This document shows positions 58,441-64,000 of a stretch of DNA of 64,000 nt, in pieces. The notes under the pieces are model-generated. The model made no database searches and had not been told where the DNA came from. It worked only from the letters and a program-made list of their open reading frames with translations. The stretch comes from Vitellaria paradoxa (taxonomy: Eukaryota; Streptophyta; Magnoliopsida; Ericales; Sapotaceae). The translations under genes were made by a program, and so were the position numbers. The stretch spans positions 6,180,363 through 6,244,362 of the forward strand of contig CM034238.1 in assembly GCA_019916065.1 (NCBI GenBank). The letters run 5' to 3'. Within the stretch, counting starts at the first letter, position 1. Every line of letters begins with the position of its first letter.

Positions 58441-60465
58441 TATCTAAATTCTAAGGTTTAACTTTCAGAATCAGAACAAACAGTGCACAAATCTTGAAGA
58501 TCGTACCGGTGATAACACCAGTCTCTCGCAAACAGTTTGAAATGTGGGTAAGTATGTTTATCCAATATTATAGAGTGAGAGGAAGGAACCCGCGGGGGGA
58601 GGGGAGAGAGAGAGGGCTTGTGTTTTGGCCCATTCGCCGAGTATTTGGACTTATTTTATTTGCCATGGGAGTAAAAAAGAAAAGTATCATGAAATTATTT
58701 TTATTCATTACTTTTTAAAAAAATTATGGTATTTATATACCCATTCAGTATTATTTAATATGTATATATATATATTTTTTCATTTTTGTGTTTTCAAAAA
58801 ATAAAAAATAAAAGATTGATTTTAAAACTTTCTTATAATAATAAGGTGTTTGTGAATAAACATCAATTGTCTTCACTAATTTAAAAAATTACACACAAAC
58901 TCCATTAATTTTGCTATTATTTATTTGTAAATTTTATTATTATCTCATTATTAGACTTTTCTCTCTATTTTTTTATTTTTGTTACCATTTACTTTAAAAA
59001 TATAATTTTACCTCTATTAATTACAAATTCTTAGTACACCTTAAAAATGATAGAATTTAATTATTTTAAGGCAATTTGATTTGTTTGTGATCATTTTTCA
59101 ATAAAATATAATAAATAATTCACATCTAACCCTTTTTTACCACTTGGCAGGGAACTGTTATCATTCCTTCAAATTCTTAACTTGTAGTGTGTGTTTGCAC
59201 ACACCCCTTTAGATTTATTTTAAAATGTCGCATGCTTTTATAAATCTAGCCTTTTGCTTTCTAATTTATTTATTTATTTATTATTAACTACAATTAGATT
59301 TAGAACCTGTTTGGCAGCTCAAAAAAAAAAAAAAGAAGAAAAGCTTAACTTTTGATAGTTTTTTAGGTGTTTTTTTCTGTACTTTTTGTGTGTTTGGTTG
59401 AATAAAGTATATTTTTTAATATTTTTTAGTAACTTTTGGGTATTTTGTAAATTTTTTACAATAGCAAATTAAAAAAGTAACATTTTTTGTGTGTTTGGTA
59501 TATTTTTTACTGTAACAAATCAAAAAAATGACAATTTTTTGTTTTACTTTTTACTGTAACAAATAAAAAAAGTAAAAAAATTTATAATTTTGCCTTTGAT
59601 TTTTTTTGCTAATTTTTGATTTATCAAACGGGCTCTTATAAATAAAGCTCCACATAAAATTATTGAATTTTTTTAAGTAATACTTTTTTTTAATTCTACA
59701 ACCGATAATTTTAAGTCATTAAATTATTTTAAAATTTGGAATTATATATATATATATATATATATATTAAGTTGAGTATCCCAGTGGAGTTACATTTGGC
59801 ATGTTTTTGTTGTTTTCGAAACGGAGCACACACTTTTCCAAAGTTTGATTTTAATATTAAAAAAGGAATTGGTAGACCTTGACAATTATTAAATAATAAA
59901 ACAACTCAAAATTCCACTTCTATTATCATGTCCTCGTCTGGGACCCTCCTACCTTACTTCTGCTAGGCTTCTCTTTGTTTTGTACTCTCCCAATTATATG
60001 TATGTTGGGATGCGCAACCAACTTGGGCAAAAATATTAAAATATAATTTTTATTAAAATTTTATTATTTATATATTAATGCTCTGTGTTTGAAAAGTTAA
60101 ATGAGTTTCCCTCTGCAACTCAGTTTTTTAAGTTTTTTTTTTAATTATTAAATTTATCATCTTACATTTTAAATTTTTTTAAATTATAAAGGTAAAAATA
60201 TTAAATTAATAAAAAATTAAAAAACTAACTACTTAAAAACTAGTTTTTTTTCCCTCTTTCCACACACAAAAAAAAAAGAAAATTTTAATTTTTTAGTAGA
60301 TAATTTTTATAAAATAATATTTTTCTAATTTATAATTCACTATGAGCCTATGACTATGAGTTTGCTCTCATAATTCATAATTACTCAATATATATATTTA
60401 GGCTAAAAATTGAATCTAACTTTAGTTTAGCAACCCATAACTAAAAGTTAGACTTTGGCTACTAA
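58441..60465. other. Intergenic DNA, no gene
   Basis: A GA-rich, GC-richer patch at about 58580-58650, then AT-rich DNA. A degenerate tandem repeat with TGTGTTTGGT and TTTACTGTAACAAAT words lies at about 59385-59580, and a TA run near 59742-59766. Confidence 0.45.
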
Positions 60466-60613
60466 GAGTGTGTTTAAAGTGATAAAAAGTAAAACAAAGT
60501 GAAATAATTTGAGATAAGTTGTGAATTCGTAATTTATATAGTGAGATAAAAAGTAAATAATTTTTAAAAATTTTCAGAATTTTTCAGAGTTTTTCACCCT
60601 GCCAAACGCACCC
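60466..60613. mobile_element. Tourist-like MITE, family 1
   Basis: TAA at 60463-60465 and 60614-60616. Starts GAGTGTGTTTAAAGTGATAA and ends GCCAAACGCACCC, with interior GTTGTGAATTCGTAATTTAT. Confidence 0.75.
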
Positions 60614-61009
60614 TAAGTTTTTAATTTTTTTCTAAAATGATTAAAATTATTCTTTTATATTTTAAATTTCTTTTAAATTATAAAAGAAAAAAATATCAAA
60701 TTGACAAAAAAAAAATGTTAAAAAGTTAGCTACTAAGGTTGTGTTTGAATGACAAAAAATTAAAAAATTAAAAAGTTGGTGCAAAAGCAGCACATGACAA
60801 TAATTGACTAAAAAAAGTTAAAAAATATTAGTAGAAATTAAGAGTTTTTTTTAGTGTTTGTTAATAAATCAAATATCCCTAAAAGTCAACTTTTTTTTCC
60901 TTTCTCAAAAACAATAAAAGTTGTTTTTTTTTTTCCCTTCCCACACTTAATTCATCAAATGGATGAATAAAAGAAGGGGAATTTATTTCAGGAATTACAA
61001 GAGGGTGTG

Positions 61010-61162
61010 TTTGAAGTTATATAAAAGTGTATAAAATTATATAAATTAATGTCTCGTATTTCGTATAGTAAATAAAGAATTTAAATTTTATAGTCTCGTA
61101 ATTTATATTTGTAGAATTTTGTAAAATTTTATATTTTTTTTTTACTCACTCCAAACAGGACA
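61010..61162. mobile_element. MITE, family 4
   Basis: Starts GTGTGTTTGAAGTTATATAA and ends TTACTCACTCCAAACAGGAC. The interior ATTTAAATTTTATAGTCTCG matches the MITE at 6616-6761 closely. Confidence 0.6.
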
Positions 61163-61892
61163 GAATAGGTGGGGGTTGGTGAGTGCATGAATAAAAAGTA
61201 GAAATTTTACGTGTGAATGAACCCTCCAAAAAAAAAATTCAATGAAGAAAGAAAACAGGGTGCCCTCGGCTAAAAACGGTGGGCTGTGGTGTTTACATCT
61301 CACGCGCCGTAAAAGCGAGTGTGAGTGCCCAATGCCCCCAATACAGCTCCAACTTTGGGTTGCCCCTTAAATGGGACTTCCCATTTTTGGGTTGACGGCC
61401 AATTTTATTTTTATTTTTTTAAGATTTATTTATTTATTTATTTATTTTGTAAATTTTTCGCATCTGCCGTCCCGATGGGATAAGCCGTCGCTATTTCCCG
61501 AGCCTCATGTGCTTTGTCAAAAGATTCTGTGTCCTGTTCGATTGGGTCATTTTGTGGAAAAAAAAATTAATAAAAGTAATCTTTTAATTAATTTTTTAAC
61601 TTCCTTCGATAAAAAATTTTGATGTGCCACTTGTTACGCTAATTTTTAATTAATTTATTAATCTATCTATTGATAATATTATAAAATAAATATATTAAAT
61701 AACATCTCATGCTTTTAAAAATTTATATAATAAAACACATCTTTTAATTTGACATTTATCCTAATCATTACTAAAGCTTCGTCATGTTATCACTTATTAT
61801 ATATTTATATAATAAAACACATCTCTTAAGTTTAAAATTTGAAATTTAAATAAATATATATTATATTTTGTAAAATTATGCATACATATTAT
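61163..61892. other. Intergenic DNA with a GC-richer patch
   Basis: About 61250-61400 is GC-richer than its surroundings (CACGCGCCGTAAAAGCGAG) and could be a decayed gene or promoter piece; no frame or domain is recognised. A TTTA repeat lies near 61425-61448. Confidence 0.35.
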
Positions 61893-62050
61893 AGTGTGTT
61901 TGGAGTGATAAAAAGTGAGAAAAAATGAGATAAAGTGAAAAATATTGTGAATTCGTAATTCGTGCAGTGAGATAAAAAATGAACGTGTTAAAAGTTTTTA
62001 GAAGTTTTTAGATTTTTTTTTTTTGTTATTTCTTGATACCAAACAAACAA
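61893..62050. mobile_element. Tourist-like MITE, family 1
   Basis: Starts GTGTGTTTGGAGTGATAAAA and ends GATACCAAACAAACAAT, with interior ATTGTGAATTCGTAATTCGT and GCAGTGAGATAAAAAATGAA. Confidence 0.6.
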
Positions 62051-62277
62051 TATATATATATATTGTAAAATTATACAAATTATATTTTTACTTATATTAT
62101 CGATTATTATTAAATAATGTATAGATATCTATTAGACAAAATCAACTAAATTTTTATTTAGAAAAATATATTTAAATTTTAAATTTTTTAAATTTTTTTA
62201 AAAATAAACATTTAAATTAAAATTTAATTTTAATGTACTTAAAATTTAAATTTTAAATATATACACTTTTACACTAC

Positions 62278-62562
62278 GTGTCATTTATATAATAAGAAAG
62301 TTTAAAATTTAAAATTTAAAATTTAAAATTTAAAATATTTTTAACTGTTGAATTTACTAAATAATCATGATTATTTTTCTTTTTCTTTCACTCTTCCCAT
62401 ATTTTTTTAATATTTTTTATATAAAAATGTCATTTATATAATAAAGAAATTTAAAAATTTGAATTTATAATATTTTCAACTGTTAAATTTGTTAAATGAC
62501 TAGGATTATTTTTCTTTTTCTCTCACTCTTCTCATATTTTTTTAAATACTTTTTGTATAAAA
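62278..62562. repeat. Two-unit tandem duplication
   Basis: A unit of about 150 bp beginning TGTCATTTATATAATAA is repeated at 62278 and 62429. Both contain TCAACTGTTRAATT-type sequence, GATTATTTTTCTTTTTCT and CATATTTTTTTAA. The first unit has gained extra TTTAAAA copies. Confidence 0.7.
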
Positions 62563-64000
62563 GATTTTAAATTAATATGTTAAAAAATGTGATAATATTT
62601 ATAATAAATAATAAAATTTTATACCTTAATCTCATTTGATAAATAATTTTTATTTTTATAGGTTATTTTTACACTTTTTTTATGTAAATTTACTTTATAA
62701 ATTTAAATATAAGTTATTTACAAGTCAGATTATATTTCTGTACTTTCAGGTACAGACAATTACTAGTACTGTATATTAGAAGTGATAACTGAATTGTATC
62801 GTATTTAAATTTATAATTCGTATCTATTTATATTTATATTCAAATGTTTTAAAATTTAATGAACATATTATATAATTAATTTACTTTAAAATTTTATCAA
62901 ATCACGTTAATTTTAAATAAAATTTTACCAATTTACTTATTCATTTAATGAGTTTGAGTCAAACTTAAAAAATAATTTTTTTTTTTTAGTAGGTAGATGC
63001 TCAGATTTCACTTATTATATGTAACATGTTAACCTCAAATACGTGGCAAGAATTTTTTTTTTTTCATTTTCATTTTTATTTTTATTTTTTTTAGGTTGAA
63101 AGCAAGCAACAATAAAAGCCTCGAATAAAAAAATAATAAATTGATGTTGGCGGCTTGTTACGAGTGCTCCAAATCCTGGTAAAAGTGAGTGCAATCCAGT
63201 AATAAATGGGTTCAAGAGGGCTCCAGTAAAAAATAAAGAATTAAGATCTTATGTACTTTAATTTAATGATTTTAATTTAATGTAATTAAAATTATTTTTT
63301 TTAAAAAAATAAAAATTTAAAAATTTTGATTAAAACACAATCAATACAGAATGTGAAATACCACATATCATTAAAGTATAAAAGATTTCAGTCTTATCTT
63401 CATTTTCCACTGTAATCCCCTCGAACCTGTGAAAAATTAGCACTCTTGCGTTTCAAACTTTCCTATTTCCCAATGTTATCCATACACCAAACCTTTTTAA
63501 TTTTTTCAAAATTTTTCATTTACCTTCTCTTATTATACTATCTTTTTTGTTCTTTTTTCTTTTTTTCTTTCTTAGCCCATATGCTTTTGTCTGGTTTATT
63601 TTTGTGAAAATTTAATTTATCGTCTTCTCACATGCTATTTTTTTTCTTTTTAAAAAAATTTAATATAAATTTTACAACCCCAAACACCCCCATAATTGTT
63701 AAAATTTTCAATCTGAGGACTGGAAACCTCGTGAAATCTGTTCAATTTGTCCTACACATCACGCCACGCCAAGAAATCTAACAAATTCCATTGCTACTAT
63801 TATTAACTCAAAATAGATTTACATTTGTTTGCCTGCTGTTCGGAAAAATATATCTGTCCCGTTCAACTTCCGTAGATTAAGTTAAACAAAATTTACACTA
63901 CATCCAAAAATTTTTTTAATCATAATATATGCCATAATAATTAAGATAGGTTGACACAACTTGGCTTTAGTCTTCATCCATCCCCCCATCGTACCCATCT
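62563..64000. other. Gene-free right flank
   Basis: AT-rich to the end of the window, with a T-run near 63048-63062 and a short minus open frame at 63015-63215 that I do not recognise. No exon, RNA gene or clear mobile element is supported. Confidence 0.45.

Noticed and set aside
1..64000. CRISPR arrays, prophage, operons or virus genes
   Set aside because: No spaced palindromic repeats, no phage, viral or reverse-transcriptase coding sequence; the gene structures are those of a plant nuclear genome.

Overview
This window is nuclear DNA of a seed plant, most likely a eudicot. The evidence is: very AT-rich intergenic DNA, genes with GT-AG introns, land-plant gene families (WAT1/UMAMIT transporters, tubby-like F-box, ROH1/DUF793, group A bZIP), and many plant-type miniature transposons. 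I cannot name the species. There is no prokaryotic, organellar or viral gene content, no tRNA or rRNA gene, and no CRISPR array.

Layout. 1-9.3 kb: the last four exons of a WAT1/UMAMIT-type transporter (copy A, cut by the left edge), then two decayed copies of its last exon. The introns carry tRNA-derived SINEs, an hAT-type miniature element with a CA-rich tract, a fold-back element and a Tourist-like MITE that abuts the last splice acceptor. 9.8-17.7 kb: no gene, but a terminal-inverted-repeat (TIR) element, MITEs and a 1.28-kb TRIM-like retroelement. 18.2-22.8 kb: intact WAT1/UMAMIT copy B (7 exons, 377 aa). 22.8-28.6 kb: no gene; a 1.5-kb imperfect palindrome and a MITE cluster. 28.65-34.04 kb: intact WAT1/UMAMIT copy C (7 exons, 421 aa). 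35.6-37.1 kb: a Mutator-like element carrying a captured promoter plus first exon, probably of a NAR2/NRT3 nitrate-transport accessory gene. 41-45.4 kb: a tubby-like F-box gene (4 coding exons, 427 aa, long 5' leader). 48.2-50.4 kb: a ROH1-like gene (one coding exon, 375 aa). 54.6-58.4 kb, minus strand: a group A bZIP gene resembling GBF4 (4 exons, 295 aa). 58.4-64 kb: repeats only.

The WAT1 copies share identical intron positions and exon sizes (63, 117, 162 and 152 bp for exons 2, 3, 5 and 6), so they form a tandem array that also sheds broken copies. The other three genes are unrelated single genes. I found no new multi-gene system. What stands out is transposon-gene interplay: a MITE at a splice acceptor, a MITE-like sequence at a start codon, a gene-carrying Mutator-like element, a palindrome that preserves the empty site of a MITE inserted in its other arm, and retroposition scars holding only the 3' tail of a SINE-like element flanked by perfect target-site duplications (TSDs). 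All exon boundaries were read by eye from GT-AG sites, reading phase and comparison of the three paralogs.
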